Below are positions 30,812-39,960 of a stretch of 48,974 bases of DNA, one piece after another (the first letter of the stretch is position 1; every line of letters starts with the position of its first letter). The notes under the pieces are model-generated. The model saw only the letters and a program-made list of their open reading frames with translations, was not told where the DNA came from and made no database searches. The DNA comes from Moraxella sp. Lineage in GTDB: Bacteria; Pseudomonadota; Gammaproteobacteria; Pseudomonadales; Moraxellaceae. The position numbers and the translations under genes were made by a program. The stretch is from contig JAUNDZ010000015.1 in NCBI GenBank assembly GCA_030525825.1, forward strand, positions 1-48,974, in the 5' to 3' direction.

Positions 30812-30845
30812 ATAAAAAAGCCCAACCAATGACAGCTGGGCTTTT
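30812..30845 (-). terminator. Terminator after the NCS2 permease gene
   Basis: AAAAGCCCA and TGGGCTTTT pair (9 bp, 12-base loop) and the minus strand continues with T residues. Confidence 0.8.
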
Positions 30846-30865
30846 GTCGGTGGTTGATGAGCGGC

Positions 30866-32173
30866 TTAGCCCACCCAGATGAACTTGATGATAAACAGCA
30901 ACGAGACCACCGCCACAGGAGCGTTAATCTCCTTATAGCGACCTGTGGCAAGTTTCATGACACAGTAGCTGATAAAGCCAAAGGCAATGCCTTCGGTGAT
31001 GGAGTAAGTAAATGGCATCATCGCTGCGGTAATAAAGGCAGGCGTGGCTTCGGTCAAATCTTCCCAACGCACCTTGATAAGACTGCTTGCCATTAAGATG
31101 CCCACGAACACGAGCGAGCCTGCGGTGGCATAGGCAGGCACGATACTGGCAAGTGGTGAGAAAAAGATGGTTAATAAGAATAAAAGACCCACCACAACAG
31201 CCGTCAGACCCGTGCGACCACCGACCGACACACCTGCACCGCTCTCAATATAGGTACTGATGGCAGAAGTTCCCATGTATGAGCCGACCACCGCACTGGT
31301 ACTGTCCACGAGCAGGGCTTGTTTCATTTTTGGGAATTTACCGTCTTTGTCAGCAAAACCTGCCTTATCGGTTACGGCAATCAGCGTGCCTGATGAGTCA
31401 AATAAGTTCACGAGCATGAACGAGAAAATAATCCCAAACAACGCCACATCCAACGCACCCATGATGTCCACCTGTCCAACCACAGGGGTTAGGGCAGGGG
31501 GCAGTGATAGGATTTGCCCTGTGAATTTGACATTATCATCAAAGATGAGTGCAAGAGCGGTAACAACCACGATAGAGACCAACACGCCCGAATGACGACC
31601 CTTAGCCGCCATCGCCACGATGATAAAAAAGCCAAGCACGCCCATCAGTAGCGTGGGTGAGTGCAAATTACCCACGGTAACGAGCGTGGCTTCATTGGGT
31701 ACGACCAGCCCCATGTTTTTAAAGCCGATGAGTGCGATGAACAGCCCAATGCCTGCACTGATACCGACACGCAAGCCCAAAGGAATGCTTGCCATGAGCC
31801 AATAACGCACCCCAAAAATGGTGAGCAAAAACAGCCCTACCGATCCCCAAAAAATCGCCCCCATGCCTGTTTGCCATGTGTAGCCGAGCTTTGAGACGAC
31901 CACAAAGGCAAAAAAGGCGTTTAACCCCATCGCAGGAGCAAGGGCGATGGGCAGGTTACTAAATAGCCCAATGCCAATCGTGCCAAAGGCGGCAATCAGA
32001 CAGGTGGTAACAAACACCACTTGTGTGTCCATGCCTGTTACGCCTAAAATTGAAGGGTTGACAAAGACGATGTACACCATCGTAAAAAAGGTGGTGATGC
32101 CTGCGATGAGTTCGGTCTTGGCGGTGGTGTTTTTTTCGGTGAGATGAAAGAAATTGTCAAGAAAAGTTTTCAT
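30866..32173 (-). CDS. NCS2 family purine permease (AzgA type)
   Basis: This is a multi-pass (12-14 segments) proton-coupled nucleobase importer. The AzgA-like branch is recognised by the opening FFHLTEKNTTAKTELIAGITTF, then VNPSILGVTGMD, ALAPAMGLNAFFAF, VSAGIG-like and LFDSSGTLIAVTDKAG segments. This branch carries adenine, guanine or hypoxanthine; the exact substrate is not readable here. I start at the ATG of MKTFLDNFFHL (435 residues). The frame runs 28 codons further upstream, but that part is unlike the family. Placed near purH and fis, it belongs to purine supply by function rather than operon. Confidence 0.93.
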   Translation of the reverse strand: MKTFLDNFFHLTEKNTTAKTELIAGITTFFTMVYIVFVNPSILGVTGMDTQVVFVTTCLIAAFGTIGIGLFSNLPIALAPAMGLNAFFAFVVVSKLGYTWQTGMGAIFWGSVGLFLLTIFGVRYWLMASIPLGLRVGISAGIGLFIALIGFKNMGLVVPNEATLVTVGNLHSPTLLMGVLGFFIIVAMAAKGRHSGVLVSIVVVTALALIFDDNVKFTGQILSLPPALTPVVGQVDIMGALDVALFGIIFSFMLVNLFDSSGTLIAVTDKAGFADKDGKFPKMKQALLVDSTSAVVGSYMGTSAISTYIESGAGVSVGGRTGLTAVVVGLLFLLTIFFSPLASIVPAYATAGSLVFVGILMASSLIKVRWEDLTEATPAFITAAMMPFTYSITEGIAFGFISYCVMKLATGRYKEINAPVAVVSLLFIIKFIWVG

Positions 32174-32351
32174 TGGTAAGCCAACAAGATAAAAATAAAA
32201 AAACCAATGAAAAACAAAAGTGGTTTGTTTTTCTGGCGAATTGTAACAGATTGGCAAGATAAAGACAAACTAAAAATACATAAAACGGTCATGCGGTCGC
32301 TGGGTGATGGGTAAATCTGACCAAGTTTTGATTTTGATAAACAGCTGCCCA

Positions 32352-32390
32352 ATAAAAGCGGCTTTTAATACACAGGATTAAAAGCCGCTT
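32352..32390 (-). terminator. Strong terminator after prmA
   Basis: AAGCGGCTTTTAAT and ATTAAAAGCCGCTT form a perfect 14-bp stem with a 7-base loop. On the minus strand TTTTATT follows. Nothing else is seen in the NCS2-prmA spacer. Confidence 0.9.
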
Positions 32391-32439
32391 GGTAATGTCG
32401 TGGCAACATGATGATAATGCCATGACAATAAGGTGATTG

Positions 32440-33375
32440 TTAAGACTGAGCAGGTTTTTTGATGCCTGATAAGCGGTGCCAATGATGGTCGTCTGCATTT
32501 TCATAATTAAAGGCATCAACAAGCCTAAAATAAGGCGTATAAGCATCAATTACTGATTGTGTCTGATTGGCAATCAGACCTGCCAGCACGATGTTGCCAC
32601 CGTCTTTTAACAGCGTGCTAAAATACGGTGCAAACTCAATGAGTGGCTTGGCCAGGATGTTGGCGGTGATGGTGTCTGCCTGTAACTGATGTGTCTTTTG
32701 GTATTCGACAAATTCTTCTGGCAAGAATACTTGTAGTCTGTCCGCCACGCCGTTGAGCTTGGCGTTTTGGGTGGTGGCTAAGATTGCTTGTGGGTCAATG
32801 TCCACCGCCAGCACTTGCTTTGCCCCAAGCAGCAGGGCTGCCACGCCTAGCACGCCAGAGCCGCAGCCATAGTCAATGACGACTTTATCCTGCAAATCCT
32901 GTGCCGATAGCCAATCAAGGCACAGCCGAGTGGTGGCGTGGTAGCCTGTACCAAAGGCAAGACCAGGGTCTAAGATGAGATTGGTGGCGTCTGGGTCAGG
33001 AGCATCTAGCCACTCAGGGACAATCCATAGATTGCCTGCACATTTGACAGGCCGATAATGCACCATCCACTCACGAGACCAGTCTTTGTCATCAAGGCGA
33101 GTTGTCCAAAAGCGAGTCGCCCCCACTTCGGCAGCGATGCGACTTGCCATGCCTTCAAAGTCTGTACCAGCAAAGCGGTCGTCAGAATTGGTGTCAAAAA
33201 TCGCTGTTATAACCACATCGCCCCACAGCGGCTCTTCACCGGGCATGGGTTCAAACAGCGGCTCGTCGCCTGCATCTTCTAGGATGATGGAGACGGCTTC
33301 TTCTTCGTAGAATAATGCTTCGGCAAATTCGACTTTATCTTTTGGGCATTGTAGGTGTAGCTGCTGCCATGACAT
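32440..33375 (-). CDS. prmA: Ribosomal protein L11 methyltransferase
   Basis: PrmA trimethylates ribosomal protein L11 at several amino groups using S-adenosylmethionine. The N-terminal L11-recognition domain is followed by the methyltransferase core with DYGCGSGVLGVAALLLGA (SAM loop) and a NILAKPL segment at the NPPF-like position. The signature before the core reads LDPGLAFGTGYHATT. Most PrmA proteins have THPTT there, so two conserved positions differ (Tyr for Thr, Ala for Pro). The length of 311 residues is normal. AAAGGCACC precedes the ATG. Confidence 0.95.
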   Translation of the reverse strand: MSWQQLHLQCPKDKVEFAEALFYEEEAVSIILEDAGDEPLFEPMPGEEPLWGDVVITAIFDTNSDDRFAGTDFEGMASRIAAEVGATRFWTTRLDDKDWSREWMVHYRPVKCAGNLWIVPEWLDAPDPDATNLILDPGLAFGTGYHATTRLCLDWLSAQDLQDKVVIDYGCGSGVLGVAALLLGAKQVLAVDIDPQAILATTQNAKLNGVADRLQVFLPEEFVEYQKTHQLQADTITANILAKPLIEFAPYFSTLLKDGGNIVLAGLIANQTQSVIDAYTPYFRLVDAFNYENADDHHWHRLSGIKKPAQS

Positions 33376-33531
33376 AATAGGTGCCTTTGGTTGGTAGAGT
33401 TGTTGATATTAAGGTGAGTATTATAGCAAATATGGCAGGCTTTGTCGCTTGCCATATTTATTATTAGCACTCATGACTGTGTGATTTAATGCTTGTGAGT
33501 GCCATACTGATGACCGCTTAGATGATGGCGA

Positions 33532-35940
33532 TCAATACGCCATATTCTCGCTTTGTGGCGTGGTCATCGGCTCGGCAGGCTCATAAGGATATTCTTGGGG
33601 TGAAATATTGTTCTCATAACCACCATCACCGCCATCATCATAATAATATTTATCCACCACTTCTTCATCCGTCCAGACATCTTCAAAATACACCACGCCA
33701 CCACCAAGACCATTGACGACACAGCTGGCGTATTGGTTGGGTGCGTACTGGCGAATGACGGGCAGCCATACAGCACGCTGACAACCTTCTTGGGATAACA
33801 GACCTGTGCCGTTATCCAGCCATCGCCATTCAATGCCACTAGGCTCGGCAAGCTGTACGGGTGTATGATTGAGCGACTGCATGAAGGCTCGCCAGATGGG
33901 TAGGGCGTGGCTACTGCCTGTCAGTCCCAAAGGTTTGTTGTCGTCCAGTCCGACCCACACCACCGAGACATAATTACCGCTATATCCTGCAAACCACGCA
34001 TCTCGTCCATCATTGGTCGTGCCTGTCTTGCCTGCTAGGTTTAGATAGTCATTGAAGTTACCTGCCTTGGCTGTGCCTTGGGTGAATACCTGCTGCATGG
34101 CGTAGTTCGTCAGGTAGGTGGCTTCTGGCGATAGGCGAATTTGGGTGCGTTTGTCGCTGTTTTGTAGGACGACGCCTTTGTCATCAATCACCTTATTGAT
34201 GGTGTGCAGTGGCGTACTCACCCCACCTGCGGCGAAAATCTGATACACCCCAAGCATGTCCATGACAGTCAAATCCACCGCCCCAAGCAGTACGGACGGA
34301 TAAGGCGGCAGGTTTTGGTTGATGCCTAGGGCGTGTAGCTGTCTTTGGAAGTTGTGCAGCCCAAACTCCATGCCAAGATTGACCGCTGCTTGATTGTACG
34401 ACTGGGCGAGAGCTTTGGTGAGTGGTGTTGCACCGTGCGAGATGCCGCCATAATTTCTAGGCGTCCACGACTGCCCATCGACAGTATAACTGATGGGGCT
34501 GTCATCGACGCTGCTGGCTAGGTTGTAGCGTCCTGATTGTAGGGCGGTCAGATAGATGACAGGTTTTAGTAATGAACCGACTTGTCGCTTGGCATCGATG
34601 GCTCGGTTAAAGCCTGTAAAATCGCCACGCCCACCCACCAATGCGACCACTTCGCCTGTGATGGGGTTGGCACTGACCAACGCAGCCTGCAAGGGGTCTT
34701 TGGTGCCATTGGTAACGGCACGGCTGGCGTGATTTTGGGTGATGGGGTCGAGCGTTGAGATGATGCGAAGTCCCCTGTTTTGTAGGTCTTCTTCTTTATA
34801 GTAGGCTTTTAGCTCACGAGAGATGGCATCAAAAAAATCAGGGAAGCGGCTCTTGGCGATGATGGAGGTTTTGACCACGCCAAGTGGTTTTTTGATGGCG
34901 GCATCATACTCGCTTTGGCTGATTTTGCCTGTGATGAGCATATTATGTAGGACGGTATTTCGTCTGTCGGTGGCACGCTCTGGGTGCTTTCTGGGGTTGT
35001 AATAACTTGACCCTTTGGCGATGCCGACCAGTAGGGCGTATTGGTCTAGGCGAAGCTCAGATAGGGGCTTATTAAAATAAAACTGCGATGCAATGCCAAA
35101 GCCATTCACCGAGCGGTTGCCGTTTTGACCTAGGTTGATTTCATTTAAATACGCCAATAAGATTTCGTCTTTGCCATAATGCAGCTCAAGCAGCAGTGCC
35201 ATCATGGCTTCGTTGGCTTTGCGTTTTAAGGTGCGGTCTGAATTTAGATAAAAATTCTTGATGAGCTGCTGAGTGATGGTCGAGCCACCTTGTCTTTTCC
35301 CGCCTGTTATATTGGACAAAATCGCCCGAGCCGTACCACGCACAGACACGCCATGATGCTCATAAAAATTGCGGTCTTCGGTGGCGATGAGTGCATCGAT
35401 TAGGTGCTTGGGGATGTTGTCTTTGTCTAATAAAATGCGGTCTTCGTTGTTTTGGGGGTAGATGCCACCGACATTGACAGGTTCAAGGCGGAGCGTGCTT
35501 TTGGTGGTGGGATTGCTTGTTTGGAGTTTGGTGATTTTGCCATCGGCAAAGCTGACTTTGATAGTCTGTTTGGGCTCGATGTCGCCATCGCCATAATCAA
35601 AACCACGAGTGTAGATGGTGTAGGTAGCCCCTTGCTGCTGATAGCCGCCTTGCTTGGTGCTGTTTTTGGTGTAGTTCAGCAGTTTTAGCCAGCCATCAAG
35701 GTCGGCTTGGCTAAGTGGTGCATTTGGTGAGAGTTCCAGCGGACGAGAATAGACGGTGGCAGGAATGTCCCAGCGACGATTTTCAAATTTATTGATGATG
35801 ACGCCATTTAAATAAAACGCATAAAGCCCAAGCAAAATCATGGCGGCAAGCACCACCACCAGCACAATAAAGCCTAAGACCGAGCCTTGTTGGTGTTTTG
35901 GGTGGGATGGGTGATTTTGGTAAAGGGGCTTTTTTGGCAT
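33532..35940 (-). CDS. mrcB: Bifunctional penicillin-binding protein 1b
   Basis: This class A PBP polymerises glycan strands and crosslinks peptides in the periplasm. Order: short basic cytoplasmic tail, one membrane segment (about 20-45), UB2H-like region (RRWDIPATVYSRPLEL), GT51 glycosyltransferase with catalytic Glu188 in EDRNFYEHHG and QGGSTITQQLIKN, then transpeptidase. The transpeptidase has Ser456-x-x-Lys459 (GSLLKP), SYN, and Lys638-Thr-Gly-Thr. The 802-residue length and UB2H region indicate PBP1b rather than PBP1a. It ends in an unusual tail rich in Asp, Tyr and Glu. LpoB is not in the window. Confidence 0.95.
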   Translation of the reverse strand: MPKKPLYQNHPSHPKHQQGSVLGFIVLVVVLAAMILLGLYAFYLNGVIINKFENRRWDIPATVYSRPLELSPNAPLSQADLDGWLKLLNYTKNSTKQGGYQQQGATYTIYTRGFDYGDGDIEPKQTIKVSFADGKITKLQTSNPTTKSTLRLEPVNVGGIYPQNNEDRILLDKDNIPKHLIDALIATEDRNFYEHHGVSVRGTARAILSNITGGKRQGGSTITQQLIKNFYLNSDRTLKRKANEAMMALLLELHYGKDEILLAYLNEINLGQNGNRSVNGFGIASQFYFNKPLSELRLDQYALLVGIAKGSSYYNPRKHPERATDRRNTVLHNMLITGKISQSEYDAAIKKPLGVVKTSIIAKSRFPDFFDAISRELKAYYKEEDLQNRGLRIISTLDPITQNHASRAVTNGTKDPLQAALVSANPITGEVVALVGGRGDFTGFNRAIDAKRQVGSLLKPVIYLTALQSGRYNLASSVDDSPISYTVDGQSWTPRNYGGISHGATPLTKALAQSYNQAAVNLGMEFGLHNFQRQLHALGINQNLPPYPSVLLGAVDLTVMDMLGVYQIFAAGGVSTPLHTINKVIDDKGVVLQNSDKRTQIRLSPEATYLTNYAMQQVFTQGTAKAGNFNDYLNLAGKTGTTNDGRDAWFAGYSGNYVSVVWVGLDDNKPLGLTGSSHALPIWRAFMQSLNHTPVQLAEPSGIEWRWLDNGTGLLSQEGCQRAVWLPVIRQYAPNQYASCVVNGLGGGVVYFEDVWTDEEVVDKYYYDDGGDGGYENNISPQEYPYEPAEPMTTPQSENMAY

Positions 35941-36034
35941 AAACAGACCTTGATAATCAATGGGATAATCATACTAGCGATTTGTTATCATTTTATCAAG
36001 TATTAAATGATAAATGCTTGGCAACAAAGACAAA

Positions 36035-36066
36035 ATCAACCAAGATAATGGCATCAACCAAGATAA
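36035..36066. repeat. Tandem 18-base direct repeat
   Basis: ATCAACCAAGATAA occurs twice with an 18-base period (36035-36048 and 36053-36066), with no gene overlapping it. It may be a slippage duplication or a paired binding site. Confidence 0.7.
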
Positions 36067-36111
36067 CAGCTGGTATCGTGCTTATATCAATTTTAAAAAC
36101 TGATACAGACC

Positions 36112-36138
36112 GTAGGGGCGAAAAATGTTCGCCCCTAC
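36112..36138. repeat. Palindromic repeat copy B (best copy)
   Basis: GTAGGGGCGAA and TTCGCCCCTAC form a perfect 11-bp stem with a 5-base loop. No T-run follows, so it is not a simple terminator. Related copies lie at 28387, 41302 and, degraded, 41372 and 41499. Confidence 0.85.
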
Positions 36139-36296
36139 CATATCCACCCATCAATCCTAATAAAAAGGCTTATTTGAATGGTTTATTGAACCATTGATAA
36201 AAATGGGTGTAGTCAGATGTGTAGCATATACCAAAATCATCCGCACTTTTGTGAAAAAATCATGGAATTTACATGACCAAGAATGTCTGATAAATG

Positions 36297-36305
36297 TGCT
36301 ATAAT
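36297..36305 (+). promoter_or_regulatory. Putative extended -10 promoter of the copper ATPase
   Basis: TGCTATAAT is a perfect extended -10, 61 bases before the ATPase ATG. No strong -35 is seen. Confidence 0.55.
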
Positions 36306-36365
36306 GATGGGTATTTTTATGCTTATTTTATCGCTTGTTGGCGTGATTTTGATAGAGTTTTTGTT

Positions 36366-38945
36366 ATGACCATCGATGACAAGATTGATGATGAAATTTC
36401 TCAATCCTTGCTGCTACCGCCCAAAGATGCGTGTTTTCACTGTGGCGAAGTGCTGCCCAAAGAGCCGTTTTATACCACGATTTTTCATAAGGCTCGCCCG
36501 ATGTGCTGCCTAGGTTGTCAGCTGGCTTCACAGAGCATTGTGGATTTAAAACTTGAACAGTACTACCTAGACCGCCGTGAGATCAGCCCGACTGCCAGTC
36601 TGCCTGATGTGATGAATTTTGATGCCTACAATCACGACGACATCAAGGCACAATTTGTCTATCAAGAAGATGGCGGCAACACCGCCGAGCTGTCGGTGGC
36701 GAACCTACGCTGCTCGGCGTGCACATGGCTCATCGAGACTCGCATGCGGGCAATCGATGGCGTGCGAGCCTGTCAGGTGAATCTTACGCAGCAGCGGATG
36801 CGAGTCAGCTGGGATGAGCGTCTGTGTAGCATTGGCGAGATTCTGCGGGCGGTGCATTCGGTGGGCTATGATGCCAAGCCCTATCGCCAAGACACGCACG
36901 AAGCCATGCTAAAACGCCAAAACAAGCAGATGCTCATTCGTCTGGCGGTCTCGGCACTCGGGGCGATGCAGGCGATGATGTTCTCTATTGGTATGTATTT
37001 TGGCGAATATACGGGCATTTTACTTGAACATCGTGATTTTCTGCGGTATGTGGCGTTATTGGTTACCATTCCTGTGATGTTCTATTGTGGCGTGCCTTTT
37101 TTTGCATCTGCATATAATGCCATCAAGGCTCGTCAGGTGAATATGGATGTGCCTGTCTCCATCGCACTCATCACCACCTTTACTGCCAGCGTCTATGCGA
37201 CCTTGACGGGGACGGGCGAAGCGTATTTTGATTCGGTGTCGATGTTCATTTTCTTTTTGTTGGCAGGTCGCTATATTGAGCATAATGCTCGCCTAAAAGC
37301 GTCCAACATGGCATCTGATTTGGTGGTGATTGATCCCATCTTGGTCAAAAAAATCACCCACGATGACACGCTCATCACGCAGCTGGCTGATGATACGCTA
37401 AACCCAGACGACAAACGAGCCATCATCAGCACTTGGTGGCAGCAACACCAAAACGACAAAGAGCAAAAGGCGGATAGCACCCAAGATAAGCTACTCGCTC
37501 AATCGGTGGAAGTGGGCGATGTGATTGGCATCGATGCAGGTTCGCAGATTGTCGCTGATGGGATTTTGTTGTCAGAGACGGCGACGGTATCGCAGAGCCT
37601 ATTGACAGGCGAGAGTGATTTAATCGTCAAACAGTATGGCGATGTGGTCGTAGGCGGTGCTCAAAACGACAGCCGGCCCTTTGTCATGCTGGTAACGGCT
37701 AAGGTCGATGACAGTCAGATTGCCCTGATTGATCGGCTGATGAACCGAGCCATGAGCGAAAAACCCAAAATCGCTCAAGATGCCGACAAGATGGCAAGAT
37801 GGTTTGTGGCACGAGTGCTGGTGTTGTCTTGCTTGGTCTTTGCGGTGTGGTGGTTTATTGATAAGAGTGAAGCACTGTGGGCGACGGTGGCGGTATTGGT
37901 GGCGACTTGTCCATGTGCATTAAGCCTTGCCACGCCCATTGCCTTGACGGTGGCGACCAATCGTCTGGCATCGTTTGGTTTTTTGGCGACTCGTGGGCAT
38001 ACCATTCAGACCCTATCGGAAGTCAGCCATGCTTGCTTTGATAAGACAGGCACGCTGACACTCGGGCAGGCAAATCTTTTAGATACGGTGAGTGTCATCG
38101 ATAAGACAGATGCTCTAAAAATCGCCGCCGCCCTAGAAATCGGCTCAAAACACCCTGTGGCGTGGGCATTATTGACAGCGGCTCATGGGCTGCATCTGCC
38201 TGATGTCAAAGACAGCACGCACCACACGGCAGGTGGGGTTGAAGGGTGGGTTGATGGTGTGTGCTATCGCATCGGTCATCAAAAATTCGTTCAGCCGACA
38301 GGCGAGCTGCCCAGCCTACTGGCAGAAAAATTGGATGAGTATCAAGCCAATATGTCGGTACTGCTGTCTTGTCAAGTTGCAGGGAAGTGGCAGACGGTGG
38401 CAAGGTTTTATTTTAATGACACCATCAGACAAGACGCTCATGCGATGATTGATGTATTAAAACGCCAAAACATCACGCCCATCATGCTCACAGGCGATCC
38501 CAATCCCAGTGCCTTGGCGGTGGCAAAATCGCTAGGGATTGAGCAGGCGTATTTTGGTCTAACTCCCCAAGACAAAGTCAGTCATATCAAAGAGCTGCAA
38601 GCAGCAGGGCATACCGTACTGATGGTGGGCGATGGCATCAACGACGCTCCTGTACTGGCGGCGGCGAATGTCTCAACGGCGATGGCAGGGGCGGCAGATT
38701 TGGCACAGGTGTCATCAGACAGCGTGCTGATGGGTGGCAAAATGATGGCAATCGCCCAAGCACTTGGCGTCTCTGCCAAGACACAAATGATTATCCGTCA
38801 AAATCTGCGTTGGGCATTGACTTATAATACACTTGTGCTAATTCCTGCGGCACTAGGCTATGTACCGCCTTGGCTTGCGGCGATTGGTATGTCGTTATCC
38901 AGCTTGCTTGTGGTGGCAAATGCCATGCGACTAAAACGCTCGTGA
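36366..38945 (+). CDS. CcoI/FixI-type copper-transporting P1B ATPase
   Basis: This group exports Cu(I) for assembly of cbb3-type cytochrome oxidase. Order: an N-terminal cysteine domain (Cys23/Cys26 in CFHCG, Cys47-Cys48/Cys51 in CCLGC) that marks the CcoI branch, an HMA domain with Cys116/Cys119, membrane helices, actuator, the ion-site Cys515-Pro-Cys517, phosphorylated Asp559 (DKTGTLT), His596-Pro, and GDGIND near 755. At 859 residues it is long; residues about 332-380 form a charged insertion (many Asp, Gln, Lys) in the actuator region. ccoS and ccoNOPQ are not adjacent. I use the ATG of MTIDDKID; the open frame reaches 36294. Confidence 0.9.
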   Translation: MTIDDKIDDEISQSLLLPPKDACFHCGEVLPKEPFYTTIFHKARPMCCLGCQLASQSIVDLKLEQYYLDRREISPTASLPDVMNFDAYNHDDIKAQFVYQEDGGNTAELSVANLRCSACTWLIETRMRAIDGVRACQVNLTQQRMRVSWDERLCSIGEILRAVHSVGYDAKPYRQDTHEAMLKRQNKQMLIRLAVSALGAMQAMMFSIGMYFGEYTGILLEHRDFLRYVALLVTIPVMFYCGVPFFASAYNAIKARQVNMDVPVSIALITTFTASVYATLTGTGEAYFDSVSMFIFFLLAGRYIEHNARLKASNMASDLVVIDPILVKKITHDDTLITQLADDTLNPDDKRAIISTWWQQHQNDKEQKADSTQDKLLAQSVEVGDVIGIDAGSQIVADGILLSETATVSQSLLTGESDLIVKQYGDVVVGGAQNDSRPFVMLVTAKVDDSQIALIDRLMNRAMSEKPKIAQDADKMARWFVARVLVLSCLVFAVWWFIDKSEALWATVAVLVATCPCALSLATPIALTVATNRLASFGFLATRGHTIQTLSEVSHACFDKTGTLTLGQANLLDTVSVIDKTDALKIAAALEIGSKHPVAWALLTAAHGLHLPDVKDSTHHTAGGVEGWVDGVCYRIGHQKFVQPTGELPSLLAEKLDEYQANMSVLLSCQVAGKWQTVARFYFNDTIRQDAHAMIDVLKRQNITPIMLTGDPNPSALAVAKSLGIEQAYFGLTPQDKVSHIKELQAAGHTVLMVGDGINDAPVLAAANVSTAMAGAADLAQVSSDSVLMGGKMMAIAQALGVSAKTQMIIRQNLRWALTYNTLVLIPAALGYVPPWLAAIGMSLSSLLVVANAMRLKRS

Positions 38946-38956
38946 TGATACGCAAC

Positions 38957-38989
38957 AAAAAATCGCACCCAGACGAGTGCGATTTTTTT
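38957..38989. terminator. Bidirectional terminator between convergent genes
   Basis: AAAAAATCGCAC pairs with GTGCGATTTTTT (12 bp, 8-base loop) between the copper ATPase and the Bax-inhibitor-like gene. Confidence 0.88.
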
Positions 38990-39050
38990 GGATAAATGGT
39001 TAATCGGTTTCAATCTTAATGTTTCAATCTTAATAAAACCAATCGTATCA

Positions 39051-39773
39051 TCAGTCGTTTTGTAGATAACCAATCAAACGCAAAAACTCAATGTACATCC
39101 ACACCAGCGTTGATAAAATACCAATGCTGTACACCCATTCAAATTCACGAGCCACGCCATAGTGTACGCCTTGCTCGATGTTGTCAAAATCCAGCAGCAG
39201 GCTAAATGATGCAATCAAAGTAACAAACACACTAAAACCAATCGCCACCAAGCCACCATCAAAGAGCAGCGGCAGACTTGAACCAAACAGTCTAAAACCA
39301 AGCTGCACAAGGTACAAAATACCAATGGCGATGATGGCAGATGTCAAGATGGAGCGGAATTTTTCGGTAACCTTGATGATGCGTGTGGTATAAAGGGTCA
39401 GCATGACGGCAGCGGTGATGAAAGTCGCTGACAAGGCAGATAGCGGTACGCTTGGGTATTTGGTGTACATGATGGTGCTAAACGCCCCAAGCAACACACC
39501 TTCACACAGAGCAAATGGCACAGCAAGGCTCTTGGCTAGGTGTGGTTTAAAGGCACTCACCAGACCTAAGCCCATGCCAGCGAACAGACCGACCAACGCC
39601 AATGGGTACAGCATACTCATTGAGATGCCGCCCATCAAGGCATAAAAGAACACCCCAAAGCCAGCCACAGCTGCTAACGCCAATAAAAAAGCACTTTTTC
39701 TGACCACGCCGCCAACCGTCATGGCGACGCCACCGACAGCAAGCTCGGTGCGGCTTACGATAGGATTTGTCAT
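39051..39773 (-). CDS. Bax inhibitor-1/YccA-like membrane protein
   Basis: The 240-residue protein is almost all hydrophobic with about seven membrane segments. The first begins near FLLALAAVAGFGVFFYAL and the last is the C-terminal YSIGILSTLVWMYIEFLRLI, a typical family ending. The opening NPIV and the hydrophilic RTELAVGGVAM stretch resemble the branch often annotated simply as Bax inhibitor-1/YccA. Relatives include the calcium-leak protein YetJ and the FtsH-associated YccA. No acid-pair assignment is attempted. AAGGAAAAAAAT precedes the ATG. It is divergent from nadK. Confidence 0.85.
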   Translation of the reverse strand: MTNPIVSRTELAVGGVAMTVGGVVRKSAFLLALAAVAGFGVFFYALMGGISMSMLYPLALVGLFAGMGLGLVSAFKPHLAKSLAVPFALCEGVLLGAFSTIMYTKYPSVPLSALSATFITAAVMLTLYTTRIIKVTEKFRSILTSAIIAIGILYLVQLGFRLFGSSLPLLFDGGLVAIGFSVFVTLIASFSLLLDFDNIEQGVHYGVAREFEWVYSIGILSTLVWMYIEFLRLIGYLQND

Positions 39774-39904
39774 ATTTTTTTCCTTAAAATAAAAAGTATC
39801 AGACCATTATCAGTCAATAAAGTATGTTTTATGATTATAAGGCAGATTTTATAAAAATCAAGGGCTTATCTGTGGTGTTTTGTATGATTTGCCCGAAACT
39901 TCGG

Positions 39905-39934
39905 TTGTACTAATTCTGGGTTTTTTGGTATCAT
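39905..39934 (+). promoter_or_regulatory. Putative nadK promoter
   Basis: TTGTAC (39905-39910) and TATCAT (39929-39934) are 18 bases apart and 26 bases before the chosen ATG. They lie inside the longer open frame, which supports the later start. Confidence 0.5.
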
Positions 39935-39960
39935 ATGCTTTATTTTTATCATCGAATGAT

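Larger units (their letters stand above)
35941..36365. other. Divergent spacer between mrcB and the copper ATPase gene
   Basis: This 425-base stretch has no credible gene. It holds an imperfect inverted repeat near 35985-36015, a tandem 18-base duplication (36035-36066), a palindromic repeat copy (36112-36138), a short hairpin AATGGTT/AACCATT (36177-36195) and an extended -10 promoter near 36300. Confidence 0.7.

Noticed and set aside
35941-36365. CRISPR array or phage attachment site suggested by repeats in this spacer
   Set aside because: Only two direct-repeat units and one palindrome, no regular spacers, no integrase, no tRNA gene.
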